Shown piece by piece: positions 25,949 through 35,093 of a stretch of DNA of 64,000 nucleotides. A program made the position numbers and the translations under genes. This DNA comes from Litchfieldia alkalitelluris (GTDB taxonomy: Bacteria; Bacillota; Bacilli; Bacillales; Salisediminibacteriaceae). The DNA lies in the NCBI RefSeq assembly GCF_002153425.1, contig NZ_KZ119600.1, positions 152,593-216,592 on the forward strand. Reading direction: 5' to 3'. The first letter of the stretch is position 1, and every line of letters starts with the position of its first letter. The notes beneath the pieces are model-generated. The model worked only from the letters and a program-made list of their open reading frames with translations. It was not told the DNA's origin and ran no database searches.

Positions 25949-26515
25949 ATGCCTAGTAATAAAGATTATGAAATAGAATTAGAAAAGCTAGATGGCGCAC
26001 GCAATCGTTTCATAACGGAGATAGCTAAAAATATTCACTTATATAACATCACACCATCGGCAGGACGCCTTTATGGAACTGTCTTTTTTTCTGAAGAACC
26101 CATGACTTTAGATGAAATGAGTCGAGCTTTAGGTATGAGTAAAACTAGTATGAGTACAGGTATTCGGTCATTACTAGAAGCTAATATGGTTGAGAGGGTC
26201 TGGGAACGGGGAATTAGGAAGGATTTATATAAAGTAGAAGACGATTGGTATAAGTCATTTTCTAATGTTTTTATTAATCGTTGGCGTAATGCTACAGAGT
26301 TGAATATGGGAGCTATTCAGGAAACGAAAGAAATGTTGTTGCATTTAAAAGAAGAAACTGGATTTGATGACGTATTGGAAAAAGTTGAAACAGATTTAGA
26401 AAAATTGGAAGAAGCGGAAAACTACTATATATGGTTAACCGATGTCATTTCATTATTTGAATCTGGGAAAATATTCGAATTAGTTCCTAAACGAACAAAA
26501 AAGACGTTAAAATAA
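25949..26515 (+). CDS. opcR: GbsR/OpcR-family transcriptional regulator
   Basis: A 188-aa MarR-like repressor with a winged helix at about 45-105: 'NITPSAGRLYGTVFFSEEPMTLDEMSRALGMSKTSM' is the characteristic GbsR/OpcR wording (shown here as a region, residues 28-63). B. subtilis GbsR and OpcR control choline-to-betaine genes and Opu transporters. The divergent opuA operon suggests it is the target. ATG 25949 follows GAGGAGGG; the earlier in-frame ATG (25928) lies before the ribosome site. Whether it responds to choline is not visible. Confidence 0.82.
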   Translation: MPSNKDYEIELEKLDGARNRFITEIAKNIHLYNITPSAGRLYGTVFFSEEPMTLDEMSRALGMSKTSMSTGIRSLLEANMVERVWERGIRKDLYKVEDDWYKSFSNVFINRWRNATELNMGAIQETKEMLLHLKEETGFDDVLEKVETDLEKLEEAENYYIWLTDVISLFESGKIFELVPKRTKKTLK

Positions 26516-26540
26516 ACTGTACTTAAAAAACTATAACTAT

Positions 26541-26586
26541 AACGGATATGAAAATGTGATGGATCATTTTTCATATCCGTTTTTTC
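26541..26586 (+). terminator. Terminator of opcR
   Basis: AACGGATATGAAAA pairs with TTTTCATATCCGTT followed by TTTT. Confidence 0.88.
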
Positions 26587-26671
26587 GTGTCTAATTTTTG
26601 TTATAATAGACTTACAACCTTATTGTAGAATGTTAATCAAAGTGGATGAAAAGAAGTAAGGAGAAATAAAA

Positions 26672-26755
26672 ATGAAAAACTACCAACTTGCATTGTTGTT
26701 ATTAGTGATAGGTTTTATTGGTGGAGCCTTATATTGGGTATGGGCGTTATTATAA
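26672..26755 (+). CDS. 27-aa single-pass membrane miniprotein
   Basis: A 27-codon gene: MKNYQ, one hydrophobic helix (LALLLLVIGFIGGALYWVWAL), stop. AAGGAG lies 8 nt before ATG 26672, a TATAAT box is at 26602-26607, and a strong terminator directly follows (26766). Such self-contained promoter, ribosome site and terminator spacing is unlikely by chance. Function unknown; similar-sized membrane peptides modulate larger membrane proteins. Confidence 0.65.
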   Translation: MKNYQLALLLLVIGFIGGALYWVWALL

Positions 26756-26765
26756 GCGAACCTAC

Positions 26766-26802
26766 AAGTGCCAAACACACAAGCCGTTTGGCACTTTTTT
26801 AT
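26766..26802 (+). terminator. Terminator of the 27-aa gene
   Basis: AAGTGCCAAAC pairs with GTTTGGCACTT then TTTT. Confidence 0.88.
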
Positions 26803-26884
26803 CGTAGTACCATTTTCACTGCAGACCTTTATACCGAAATTATTGGCGACAATGAGGGTGATAATTAAATTATCTATATTTTGT

Positions 26885-26976
26885 TCGAACAAACGGAAGT
26901 CTACGAGACTCCTGTGGAAAAGGAAGTCAGGGCAAGACCCTACAGTCTTTGGAGGAAATAAGACGTTACTTGTAAC
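26885..26976. repeat. Relic of GC-rich repeat element
   Basis: GTCTACGAGACTCCTGTGG, then 'GTCAGGGCAAGACCCTACAG', resembles the hairpin part of the 8334-8645 element (CTCGTTCCTGCGGG...GGCAGGGGTAAGACCCC). It ends at the SigX -35 box. Confidence 0.4.
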
Positions 26977-26996
26977 CTAAAGCTGAAAATGTCGAC
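26971..26996 (+). promoter_or_regulatory. SigX autoregulatory promoter
   Basis: TGTAAC (26971-26976), 16-bp spacer, CGAC (26993-26996), matching the B. subtilis SigX consensus TGTAAC-N16/17-CGAC, 27 bp before the sigX start. Confidence 0.85.
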
Positions 26997-27023
26997 AAAT
27001 ATGATAGAGAGGGAGGGAAGGGC

Positions 27024-27566
27024 GTGCGTGAGGAATTTGATCGTTTATATGAAACGTATCATCACACACTTTTCCAGTACTTATTTTACATGGTTCGTAA
27101 CCGTGAAGTTGCTGAAGAACTAGTGCAGGAAGTTTATATTAAAGTTTTACAATCATTTCAATCATTTGAAGGAAAAAGTAGTGAAAAAACATGGCTTTAT
27201 TCCGTCGCAAAGCATGTAGGGATTGACTGGATTAGAAGTCAGAGCAGGAAAAAAAGAAAGATGGATGGTGCTCAGTATGAGTGGAGTGAAAAGGAGTTTG
27301 AGGTTAAGGACCACGCCCCTCTCCCTGAGGAAATCCTTCTCCAAAAAGATGAAATGCAACAGGTTTACCGAATGCTGGCCCTTTGTTCAGAAAGTCAGCA
27401 GCAGGTAATAATCCTGAGGTATATACAATCATTTAGTATTGCAGAAACTGCAGAAATACTAGGTTGGACGGAAAGTAAAGTGAAGACTACACAGCATCGG
27501 GCAATTAAGACTTTACAGAAACATATAGAGGATCATGAGCTTAAGTGGAAGGAGGCAAGCGAATGA
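27024..27566 (+). CDS. sigX: ECF sigma factor SigX
   Basis: A 180-aa extracytoplasmic-function sigma factor. Region 2 ('YDTYH'-like start, 'EELVQEVYIKVLQSF', 'FEGKSSEKTWLYSVAKHVGIDW') and region 4 ('QVIILRYIQSFSIAETAEIL', 'ESKVKTTQHRAIKTLQKH') are intact and near-identical to B. subtilis SigX, which controls D-alanylation and phosphatidylethanolamine genes and so surface charge and antimicrobial peptide resistance. GTG start after GGGAGGGAAGG. Overlaps rsiX by 4 nt. Preceded by its own SigX-type promoter. Confidence 0.93.
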   Translation: MREEFDRLYETYHHTLFQYLFYMVRNREVAEELVQEVYIKVLQSFQSFEGKSSEKTWLYSVAKHVGIDWIRSQSRKKRKMDGAQYEWSEKEFEVKDHAPLPEEILLQKDEMQQVYRMLALCSESQQQVIILRYIQSFSIAETAEILGWTESKVKTTQHRAIKTLQKHIEDHELKWKEASE

Positions 27567-28819
27567 CTCGGGAAAATCACTGGGATGAAGAAAAGGTGGA
27601 GGACCAGCTTCGCAAGCTGCCTTCAATTGAGGATAAACAGAATAAAGAGGATTTATTTCTAGCGATTCAAAGGAAGATGGATGAAAGGGAAGAGAATCAA
27701 AAGATCATTATACCGAAGAAAAAGAAAACGTGGTTTTTCCCTGCCATTGCTTCTGCAGTTGCGGTATTATTGATTATTTTAATTGTTCCTTCTATGTTTA
27801 ATGATTTGCAGTTTTCGTCTAATGATGAAGCAGCTGAGGATCGAGCGAGTGAAATATTTGAACTCAATATGGGCGATTCAGCTGACGATGCAGATTCAGG
27901 AGATATGGGTATTTTCGTTGATGAAGCGGAAGAAACGGAGGAGTCAGTAGAAGAGTCAGGAGATATTACCATGATGGAAGAAGATGGTACGGATCCTTTG
28001 ACCGTAACTGTTCCAGCACCTTACATTAAAGCAGATGTTAATTTTGGATCAAGTATAGGATCATTTGTGTTTTTAAAGGGGACGGAATTACTAATTGAGG
28101 ATGCTGGAGAGACTTTGGAAGAACAGATTTACTACGCATTAACAGATGAATCAGCTCAAGAACATGTTTTATTCAAAGATTTACAGTCAATTGAAATAGA
28201 TGAGATGAATAACACCGTTACTCTGGATTTTTCAGAGAATAATACGTTAGAAAGTATGAGTTCTACTCAAGCGCAGGCATTACCACAAGCTATTCAAGAG
28301 GTATTTGGGTTTTACGGGATTACAAAAGTCATTTTCACAACAGAAGGGGACTTGGGCGTTAACTTTGGGCAGACCGGACCTCTTGATGATCTGGGATTAT
28401 ACACCACTAATCGAGGTTACTATTTGTATGACTCAGGGGAAGATGGTGAAAAGCTTCTTTTCCGAGCAGTTGGTGTGGATGAATGGATATTTAATGAAGT
28501 TGGGGAACTTCTTACTTTTGAAGAAACGGTCGAAAAAATGAGGAATGTGGCTGATGATGCCTGGTATTCATCACCAATACCAAGCCATTTGGAGTTTGAC
28601 ATTATGGTTGAAGATAATATCGTATTCGTTACGTTTGAGGAGGGGAGTGCCCTTTCAGATACAAGAGATATGGAACTATTTGTAGAAGCGATCTTGCTCA
28701 CTGCAAGGGATTTCCCTTATGACTTTATCCAATTCCAGAATGCACAAGTGTATACAGTAGGGCAATATCAGATGGAAGAGCCTATTGACGTTCGTGATGT
28801 CGTTCCAAACTTAAATTAA
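27563..28819 (+). CDS. rsiX: Anti-sigma factor RsiX, membrane-anchored
   Basis: A 418-aa anti-sigma factor for SigX. The cytoplasmic N-terminus (1-55, 'WDEEKVEDQLRKLPSIEDKQ') would bind the sigma factor. One TM helix (about 57-80) leads to an acidic linker (about 85-145) and an extracellular region with two GerMN-like domains ('FVFLKGTELLIED...' through 'VTLDFSENNT', and 'VTFEEGSAL...'). ATG 27563 has GGAGG 7 nt upstream and overlaps the sigX stop (ATGA). Longer than most anti-sigma factors but close to B. subtilis RsiX in layout. Confidence 0.9.
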   Translation: MTRENHWDEEKVEDQLRKLPSIEDKQNKEDLFLAIQRKMDEREENQKIIIPKKKKTWFFPAIASAVAVLLIILIVPSMFNDLQFSSNDEAAEDRASEIFELNMGDSADDADSGDMGIFVDEAEETEESVEESGDITMMEEDGTDPLTVTVPAPYIKADVNFGSSIGSFVFLKGTELLIEDAGETLEEQIYYALTDESAQEHVLFKDLQSIEIDEMNNTVTLDFSENNTLESMSSTQAQALPQAIQEVFGFYGITKVIFTTEGDLGVNFGQTGPLDDLGLYTTNRGYYLYDSGEDGEKLLFRAVGVDEWIFNEVGELLTFEETVEKMRNVADDAWYSSPIPSHLEFDIMVEDNIVFVTFEEGSALSDTRDMELFVEAILLTARDFPYDFIQFQNAQVYTVGQYQMEEPIDVRDVVPNLN

Positions 28820-28830
28820 ATCTATGATAA

Positions 28831-28873
28831 AAATAAGCCGTATCAGTATCTTTCTGCTGATACGGCTTATTAT
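28831..28873 (+). terminator. Terminator of sigX-rsiX
   Basis: AATAAGCCGTATCAG pairs with CTGATACGGCTTATT. Confidence 0.8.
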
Positions 28874-28944
28874 GATGGTGCGAACTGTGTAAACTAATGA
28901 AACAGGTTTGTTGTTGTAAAAAGTGGCAGGAGGTTTATGTCGGA

Positions 28945-29838
28945 ATGGATACAGTAACGCACACGTTGTTTGGTTTAGCATTATATGGCGTAGTGGATAA
29001 ACGTGATTTTTCAAAGAATGAGAAGAGAGCGTTGTTATTTACGACAGTTGTCGGAAGCCAAATTCCTGATATTGATGTGGTATCTCAGTTATGGGATACG
29101 CAGGGACAATATCAAATGTGGCACAGAGGCGTTACACATTCTATTTTTATGGTACCTGTATTTTCGTTCCTTATTTATATGTTTACTCGTTGGAAATGGG
29201 GAGTACGGAGCAGGCTGTATTTATGGTTGGGAATGCTAGCTGTCTTCATACATAGTACGAGTGACTTGTTTAATGCATGGGGTACGGGATATTTAGAACC
29301 CATTTCACAAATGAGGATCACATTTGGGACAGTACCAATTGTAGATTTTGTTATATGGGGAATTTTACTGATAGGTTTTTTGGTCGCTAGAAGATCCAAT
29401 ACGAATAGAAAGCACCATATTTACCGTTATTCATGGTTATTGATTGTCCTTCATATTTTTAGCCAAACAGTCCAAGGATATTTGATATATGATCAGTATG
29501 CCGATCAGTATGAGCAGGGGGCTTTATCTGCTTCCTTTGTACCAACACACTTTTCTTTTATTGGGAAAAAAGATAATGAAATATCTATTTATGAAAGCTC
29601 CCTATTCCGTCAAGACCATTTAGAAGTTAGGTTGGAGAGTCAAGAGGAGGCGGATTTAGATAAGCTATTTGCACAAAAACCTGAAGCGGCAACTCTCTAT
29701 GAATGGGCTCCATTTGTTGTTGTGGTAGATGAAGAGGAAGAGGGTGTGTTAGGCATTTATGATCCTCGTTTTTATAGGGATGGTCAATCGTTCTTATTTG
29801 AATATATCGAACGGGAAGTTGAGGGCGGTGAAGGGTAA
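28945..29838 (+). CDS. YdjM/YfhP-type membrane-bound metal-dependent hydrolase family protein
   Basis: A 297-aa protein with an N-terminal catalytic-type domain and several TM helices. The family histidines/aspartates are in 'MDTVTHTLFG', 'GSQIPDIDVVS' and 'MWHRGVTHSIFM', followed by 'HSTSDLFNAWGTGY'. This matches the YdjM/YfhP family (LexA-regulated YdjM in E. coli, YfhP in B. subtilis); substrates are unknown. The start at ATG 28945 has AGGAGG 11 nt upstream. The C-terminal third (about 200-297) is a soluble extension with no clear match. Confidence 0.8.
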   Translation: MDTVTHTLFGLALYGVVDKRDFSKNEKRALLFTTVVGSQIPDIDVVSQLWDTQGQYQMWHRGVTHSIFMVPVFSFLIYMFTRWKWGVRSRLYLWLGMLAVFIHSTSDLFNAWGTGYLEPISQMRITFGTVPIVDFVIWGILLIGFLVARRSNTNRKHHIYRYSWLLIVLHIFSQTVQGYLIYDQYADQYEQGALSASFVPTHFSFIGKKDNEISIYESSLFRQDHLEVRLESQEEADLDKLFAQKPEAATLYEWAPFVVVVDEEEEGVLGIYDPRFYRDGQSFLFEYIEREVEGGEG

Positions 29839-29859
29839 TAGTAGCTAGTTGGTTGCGTG

Positions 29860-29987
29860 TGAGAGAATCGATTTGAGTCTTCATTTTCACAGAATGGAGA
29901 CTCAAATGAGTTATTGAGTCGAATTGAGTCTTCATTTTCTCAAAATGGAGACTGAAATGAGTTATCGAATCGATTTGAGTCCTCATT
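29860..29987. repeat. Intergenic repeat array, family D, left part
   Basis: Units AATCGATTTGAGTCTTCATT, followed by TTCACA(G/A)AATGGAGACT and AAATGAGTTAT, begin at 29866, 29917 and 29968, exactly 51 bp apart. AGTCTTCATTTT and AAAATGGAGACT are complementary. The third unit is cut by the IS element and continues at 31546. Confidence 0.9.
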
Positions 29988-31537
29988 AGTCAAGTCCAAC
30001 ATTATGTGTAAAAGGGTAATTACAATGTTTTCGTCTTTTATCTAGTTAGTAGTATTTTAGAAGTACCATCGTAGATGGTGCTTCTAAAGGTTTTAAGAAC
30101 TTAAGGTATTACCCCCGAGGGGGTAAAAAATTCCCGTTAAATGGAAATATCTTTGTAAGCGCTTACCCGCTTCTATTGTTCATTGATGAGGTAATGATAA
30201 GCGAAATTAAAAATTTATCATATTTCCCAATGAAGCATGGCTCACTTAAAGGGACCGTATTATTTTAACCCCTTTAAATATACTGGTTTTTTATCATTCC
30301 AATCTGCCTCAATATCCATGAGAACAGATCCAATAATACGTATAGCTGATTGATCATTTGGGAATATTTGAATGACTTTTTCCCTTCTACGGACTTCCCT
30401 ATTTACTCGTTCTAACATATTTGTTGTACGTAAATGTTTGTGATGATCTGTATTATGGGCATGAAACTGCATGGCATCATCAAATCCTGCATCTAACGTT
30501 TCAATAACTTTGGAAAATCCCTTTGTATCTTCATACTTTGCAATAAAACGATCTTTGAGTTCTCGAACAAACTCTATGTCTGGTGTTCTAAAAATAGCTT
30601 TAAGCTCCTCACGGGCTTCTTTGGTCCCTTTTTTAGGAAGAGTATCCATGATGTTTCTTAAAAAATGGACACAGCATCGTTGCCAGGAGGTTCCTAAGAA
30701 TGACTGTTTAATAGAGGTTACTAACCCTTTGTGCGCATCTGATATGACCATTTTAGGTGACTGGAGGCCACGAGACTTTAAGTATTCAAAGAAATTGGAC
30801 CAGCTGTCGGTTGATTCACCATGAGTAACCTGTAAACCAATGATTTCTCTTTGACCTTTTTCGTTTACTCCACAAGCAATATGAACTCCTTTTGAGACTA
30901 CTTTATTATTCTCGCGGACTTTAATGTACATAGCATCTACGTAGATATAATGGTAATACATCGTGTTTAATGGACGATTCCTCCATTCATTAACGATAGG
31001 ATCTAGAGACTTTATTAAATTAGAGACATGTGATTTAGATACACTTTTACCACAGAGCTCCTCTACAATCTTAGTCACCTTGCGAGTAGAAACTCCATTC
31101 ACAACCATTTCAATCATTGAAAGGATCAATGCTTGTTCGCAGCGATCATACTTTTGAAAAACAGAAGTAGAGAATTCTCCATCTCGTGTACGAGGAACTT
31201 TCAACGAAAGAGCTCCAACTCCAGTAACTAGTTCACGTGTATAGTAACCATTGCGTTGGCCCTGGCGTTCTTTTGTTCTCTCATGTGGAAGAGCATTAAT
31301 ATACTCATCTCTTTCTTTATTCATCAGGGAATTTAACAAAAGTGACAGGGAAGCTTTTATAGGGGATCCTAATGTACTTTTTTCTACCTCCTCTTTAAGT
31401 TCTTCTAAGTTTATTGTAATATTAACATTGGTCATAATCATATACCTCCGTGTGTTAGTTGTTTTTTTGGTCGAAAACATTGTAACACGAGGTCATGATT
31501 ATGACCTTTCTTTTTACACAATTATATGGACTTTATC
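29988..31537 (-). mobile_element. IS256-family insertion sequence, complete, 8-bp TSD
   Basis: A 1,550-bp element with one transposase gene. The ends are imperfect inverted repeats: left AGTCAAGTCCA...TGTGTAAAA and, reverse-complemented, right GATAAAGTCCA...TGTGTAAAA. TCCTCATT flanks both sides (29980-29987, 31538-31545) as an 8-bp target duplication, the size typical of IS256. Removing the element restores one 51-bp unit of repeat family D. It looks recent and intact. Confidence 0.92.
30260..31435 (-). CDS. IS256-family transposase (mutator type)
   Basis: A 391-aa DDE transposase. Catalytic residues sit in 'YIYVDAMYIKVREN' (D), 'KMVISDAHKGL' (D) and 'NMLERVNREVRRREKVI' (E), with the IS256 'QRCCVHFLRNIM' C/H motif between them. 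Full length for the family. I chose ATG 31435, 9 nt after GGAGG, rather than the longer frame. It moves the element at 29988-31537; there is no passenger gene. Confidence 0.95.
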   Translation of the reverse strand: MTNVNITINLEELKEEVEKSTLGSPIKASLSLLLNSLMNKERDEYINALPHERTKERQGQRNGYYTRELVTGVGALSLKVPRTRDGEFSTSVFQKYDRCEQALILSMIEMVVNGVSTRKVTKIVEELCGKSVSKSHVSNLIKSLDPIVNEWRNRPLNTMYYHYIYVDAMYIKVRENNKVVSKGVHIACGVNEKGQREIIGLQVTHGESTDSWSNFFEYLKSRGLQSPKMVISDAHKGLVTSIKQSFLGTSWQRCCVHFLRNIMDTLPKKGTKEAREELKAIFRTPDIEFVRELKDRFIAKYEDTKGFSKVIETLDAGFDDAMQFHAHNTDHHKHLRTTNMLERVNREVRRREKVIQIFPNDQSAIRIIGSVLMDIEADWNDKKPVYLKGLK

Positions 31538-31545
31538 TCCTCATT

Positions 31546-31770
31546 TTCACAGAATGGAGACTTTTCACAAAATGGAGACTGAAATGGGTTGTCGAATCGA
31601 TTTGAGTCTTCATTTTCTCAAAATGGAGACTGAAATGAGTTATCGAATCGATTTGAGTCCTCATTTTCACAAAATGGAGACTGAAATGAGTTATTGAATC
31701 GATTTGAGTCCACATTTTCACAAAATGGAGACTGAAATGAGTTATTGAGTCGAATTGAGTCTTCATTTTC
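31546..31770. repeat. Intergenic repeat array, family D, right part
   Basis: Continuation of the 29860 array after the IS. Unit anchors at 31595, 31646, 31697 and 31748 keep the 51-bp step. The first unit has an extra 18-bp tandem copy (TTTTCACAGAATGGAGAC / TTTTCACAAAATGGAGAC). The outer unit ends at TTTTCGGAATTG. Confidence 0.9.
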
Positions 31771-31852
31771 GGAATTGAAGGAATGCGGTAATAGTTTCAA
31801 GTGTTCTGAATCTCTATCCCATTCCAAAGAATACGGCTAGACCCCTAACAAC

Positions 31853-31883
31853 AAAAAACGGGCAAAAAATTGCCCGTTTTTCT
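31853..31883. terminator. Terminator of rocR
   Basis: AAAAACGGGCAA pairs with TTGCCCGTTTTT; T-runs on both strands. Confidence 0.85.
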
Positions 31884-33286
31884 CATTGGCTAGATAAACC
31901 CAATTTTTTTAATCGATATTGTAAACTTTGGCGACTCAAACCAAGGCTTTTTGCAGCTCGTGTAATATTGTTATTATGCTGCTTTAATGATTGTTCTATA
32001 TACAGCTTTTCCACCCTCTCCATGTGCTCCTGCAATGTTTTTGAATCACTAGAATTGTGATTAACTAATGTCGCTGTAGGCTTCTTTGTTGCCTCGAATA
32101 GGGGAAATTTCGTACGGACATGGGTTGGGAGATGGGTATAATCTATTTCTTCATCGTAATTGATTAAGTTCATCGCCCCTTCAATAATGTGCTCAAGCTC
32201 TCGCACGTTTCCAGGCCAATCATATTGAATAAATAGATTCATAACATCTTCACTAATTCCAGGGACATTTAGCTGGAAACGCTCATTATATTTCCCTATG
32301 AAATGATCAACTAAAAGTGGAATGTCATCTAGCCTTTGCTTAAGTGTAGGAACAACAACCGTCACTACGCTCAATCGATAGTATAAGTCTTCACGAAGGG
32401 TGTTTTTTTCAATAGCACTTAAAGGATCTTCGTTAATGGTTGCTATGATTCTTACATCTATTTTCCTGTCCTTTGTATCTCCAATTCTTCTTATTTTTTT
32501 TTCTTGAATAGCCCTTAGCAGTTTTGCTTGTAGAGGAGCACTTAATGAATTAATTTCATCGAGCATCAATGTGCCACTATTTGCTTGTTCAAAAAGGCCA
32601 GGGTGTTCCGTTGCTCCAGTAAAAGCCCCTTTCACTGTTCCAAAAAGAATACTTTCAATTAATGTATCTGGCAATGCAGCACAGTTTTGACTGATAAAGG
32701 CTTTAGAGGAACGATCACTCCCACTATGTATGCTCTGTGCAAATAGTTCTTTACCAGTTCCCGTTTTGCCCATAATGAGGACAGAAGATGTCGTTCTTGT
32801 TGCCTTCTTTGCTCCTTCAATCACCTCAGTAATTGCTGTACTTTCCCCAACAATCTGGTCAAAAGTATAATTCGTGTCTTGTTTATCTAAAGCACTGACG
32901 CGTGATAATCTTTCTAGTTTTGTGATATCCTTTGCAATTTCAACTGCACCAATAATGAGTCCTTCATGCATAAGTGGGAATGTATTATTTATTGTCGTAA
33001 TCTCTTGTCCTTTGAATGTAAAGTAAGTTTGTTTAGCATTTTTGCGAACGGTTCCTTTTCTCAATGCCTGTAAAAGTCTACTTTCCTCTTCAGAACTAAA
33101 TAAAAAGATATCCATAATATTTTTATTCAAGACATCTCTTTTGTCCATGTCTTCGATTTCCGCCATTTTAGAATTATAAAGGATAGAGATTCCTTCATGA
33201 TTGACAATGTGTATACCAACGTCCAATGAATCAAGTACTTGTAAATAAATTGGGTGCAGATTTGGAAGAGTAATAAGCTCGTTCAT
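31883..33286 (-). CDS. rocR: Sigma-54-dependent activator, RocR type
   Basis: A 467-aa activator of arginine catabolic genes. A PAS-like sensor (about 10-115) precedes an AAA+ domain (about 143-375) with Walker A GKTGTGKE, the sigma-54 contact motif GAFTGA, Walker B-type 'GTLMLDEINSL' and the arginine finger region 'REDLYYRLSV'. A Fis-type helix-turn-helix ends the protein (NITRAAKSLGLSRQSLQYRL). ATG 33286 follows AAGGGG. It is divergent from rocA, whose promoter is of the -24/-12 type. In B. subtilis RocR responds to ornithine or citrulline. Confidence 0.93.
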   Translation of the reverse strand: MNELITLPNLHPIYLQVLDSLDVGIHIVNHEGISILYNSKMAEIEDMDKRDVLNKNIMDIFLFSSEEESRLLQALRKGTVRKNAKQTYFTFKGQEITTINNTFPLMHEGLIIGAVEIAKDITKLERLSRVSALDKQDTNYTFDQIVGESTAITEVIEGAKKATRTTSSVLIMGKTGTGKELFAQSIHSGSDRSSKAFISQNCAALPDTLIESILFGTVKGAFTGATEHPGLFEQANSGTLMLDEINSLSAPLQAKLLRAIQEKKIRRIGDTKDRKIDVRIIATINEDPLSAIEKNTLREDLYYRLSVVTVVVPTLKQRLDDIPLLVDHFIGKYNERFQLNVPGISEDVMNLFIQYDWPGNVRELEHIIEGAMNLINYDEEIDYTHLPTHVRTKFPLFEATKKPTATLVNHNSSDSKTLQEHMERVEKLYIEQSLKQHNNNITRAAKSLGLSRQSLQYRLKKLGLSSQ

Positions 33287-33356
33287 GAATACACGCCCCT
33301 TAATATAGGAAGGTTGATAAGTTAATTGTAAGTTTGATATGGGAGGGGTGCAAACA

Positions 33357-33409
33357 TTTTTTGCGATTGTGAGCAAAAAATTTTTTCACTCGCAAAAATA
33401 TTTTGCGTA
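33357..33409 (+). promoter_or_regulatory. Candidate RocR upstream activating sites
   Basis: Two palindromes precede the sigma-54 promoter: TTTTTGCG...GCAAAAAA (33358-33380) and CGCAAAAATATTTTGCG (33391-33407), the latter being 8-bp arms with a 1-bp centre, the form described for RocR sites. They lie 40-90 bp upstream of -24. Confidence 0.65.
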
Positions 33410-33447
33410 TTCTGACATGTAAACCCTTACATAGCGGGGTTGTAAAG

Positions 33448-33465
33448 TTGGCATGAGTCTTGCAT
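33448..33465 (+). promoter_or_regulatory. SigL (sigma-54) -24/-12 promoter of rocA
   Basis: TTGGCATGAGTCTTGCAT: GG (33450-33451) and GC (33462-33463) are 12 bp apart, as required for sigma-54. It drives the roc cluster under RocR. Confidence 0.88.
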
Positions 33466-33522
33466 TACTTATTACATGTATAAATACTAAATCAAAAAGT
33501 ATAAAAAGGAGTGGGGTTATCC

Positions 33523-35073
33523 ATGGTAGTACCTTACAAGCATGAACCATTTACTGATTTTACGGTTGAAAAAAACGTAGAGGATTATAAGAAGGCATTA
33601 GCGTTCGTGAAAGGGGAGCTAGGTAAAGAGTACCCTCTGATTATCGGTGGAGAGAAAATCGTGACGGAGGATAAATATGTGTCAGAAAACCCTGCCAATA
33701 AAACTGAAATTGTAGGGTACGTATCCAAGGCCAACCAAGAGTTAGCGGAAAAGGCGATGCAGGCAGCTAATGATGCTTTTGCTTCATGGCGAAAATGGGA
33801 TCCTGCTGCTAGGGCAAATATTCTGTTCCGTGCCGCTGCGATTATCCGAAGACGAAAGCATGAGTTTTCTGCTTGGTTGACATATGAGGCTGGTAAACCG
33901 TGGAAAGAGGCAGATGCAGATACTGCAGAGGGAATTGATTTCCTCGAGTATTATGCACGCCAAATGCTTCGTCTAAAAGATGGTGTTGAAATTGAATCCC
34001 GTCCGATCGAACATAATACTTTTAATTATATACCTTTAGGAGTGGGTATCACGATCTCACCTTGGAACTTTGCCTTTGCTATTATGGCAGGAACAACGAT
34101 TGGTCCTGTTGTAGCAGGTAATACAATTTTATTGAAGCCAGCAACAACAACACCAGTTGTGGCGTATAAATTTATGGAAGTATTAATGGAAGCAGGTCTT
34201 CCAGCAGGAGTTGTAAACTATATTCCTGGTAGTGGAGCGGTGATCGGAGACTACTTAGTGGATCATCCGAAGACACGATTTGTAAACTTCACAGGATCAA
34301 AAGACGTTGGATTAAGAATTGCTGAACGAGCTGCAAAAGTACAAGAGGGTCAAATATGGATGAAACGGGTTATTGCAGAAATGGGTGGAAAAGACACGAT
34401 TATTGTTGATAACGATGCTGATTTGGATCTTGCTGTAGAATCTATCGTTTATTCAGCTTTCGGTTTCTCAGGACAAAAATGTTCTGCATGTTCACGAGCA
34501 GTAATCCATGAAGATGTCTATGATGAGGTTTTAGAAAAAGTAGCTGCAAAGACGAAAGAGCTAACAGTTGGACCAACATTCAACGATAATTCTAACTTTA
34601 TGGGACCACTGAACGACCAAGCAGCCTTTAATAAAGTGATGGATTATATTGAGATAGGAAAACAAGAAGGTAGATTAGTAGCAGGTGGAGATGGTGACTC
34701 GTCAGAAGGCTACTTCATTCACCCGACGGTGTTTGCTGATGTAGATCCAAAAGCACGCCTCATGCAAGAAGAGATCTTTGGACCTGTAGTCGCTTTCTCT
34801 AAAGCGAAGGACTTTGATGAGCTGATTGACATTGCGAACAACACAGAATATGGCTTAACTGGTGCAGTTATATCCAATAACCGTGCCCATTTAGAGCAGG
34901 CTCGTCAAGATTTCCACGTAGGTAACTTGTATTTTAACCGAGGCTGTACTGCAGCGATTGTAGGTTATCACCCGTTCGGTGGGTTTAACATGTCTGGTAC
35001 AGACTCCAAAGCTGGTGGACCAGACTATCTACTTAACTTCCTACAACCAAAAACAGTGTCAGAAACATTTTAA
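33523..35073 (+). CDS. rocA: 1-pyrroline-5-carboxylate dehydrogenase
   Basis: A 516-aa aldehyde dehydrogenase that oxidises pyrroline-5-carboxylate (glutamate semialdehyde) to glutamate with NAD. It has '[13 protein letters not shown]', 'ANITLLKPA'-like '[15 protein letters not shown]', the catalytic glutamate in '[12 protein letters not shown]' and catalytic cysteine in '[11 protein letters not shown]'. The C-terminus '[19 protein letters not shown]' is family-typical, and length matches B. subtilis RocA. AAAGGAG lies 10 nt before ATG 33523. First gene after the sigma-54 promoter. Confidence 0.96.
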   Translation: MVVPYKHEPFTDFTVEKNVEDYKKALAFVKGELGKEYPLIIGGEKIVTEDKYVSENPANKTEIVGYVSKANQELAEKAMQAANDAFASWRKWDPAARANILFRAAAIIRRRKHEFSAWLTYEAGKPWKEADADTAEGIDFLEYYARQMLRLKDGVEIESRPIEHNTFNYIPLGVGITISPWNFAFAIMAGTTIGPVVAGNTILLKPATTTPVVAYKFMEVLMEAGLPAGVVNYIPGSGAVIGDYLVDHPKTRFVNFTGSKDVGLRIAERAAKVQEGQIWMKRVIAEMGGKDTIIVDNDADLDLAVESIVYSAFGFSGQKCSACSRAVIHEDVYDEVLEKVAAKTKELTVGPTFNDNSNFMGPLNDQAAFNKVMDYIEIGKQEGRLVAGGDGDSSEGYFIHPTVFADVDPKARLMQEEIFGPVVAFSKAKDFDELIDIANNTEYGLTGAVISNNRAHLEQARQDFHVGNLYFNRGCTAAIVGYHPFGGFNMSGTDSKAGGPDYLLNFLQPKTVSETF

Positions 35074-35093
35074 AGTTTAAAATTCCTCGTAGC

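Noticed and set aside
31533..31827. Overlapping repeat-protein-like frames (MKTQIDSITHFSLH...)
   Set aside because: They are the 51-bp repeat (17 codons) read through in frame; absent ribosome site and presence on both strands argue against coding.
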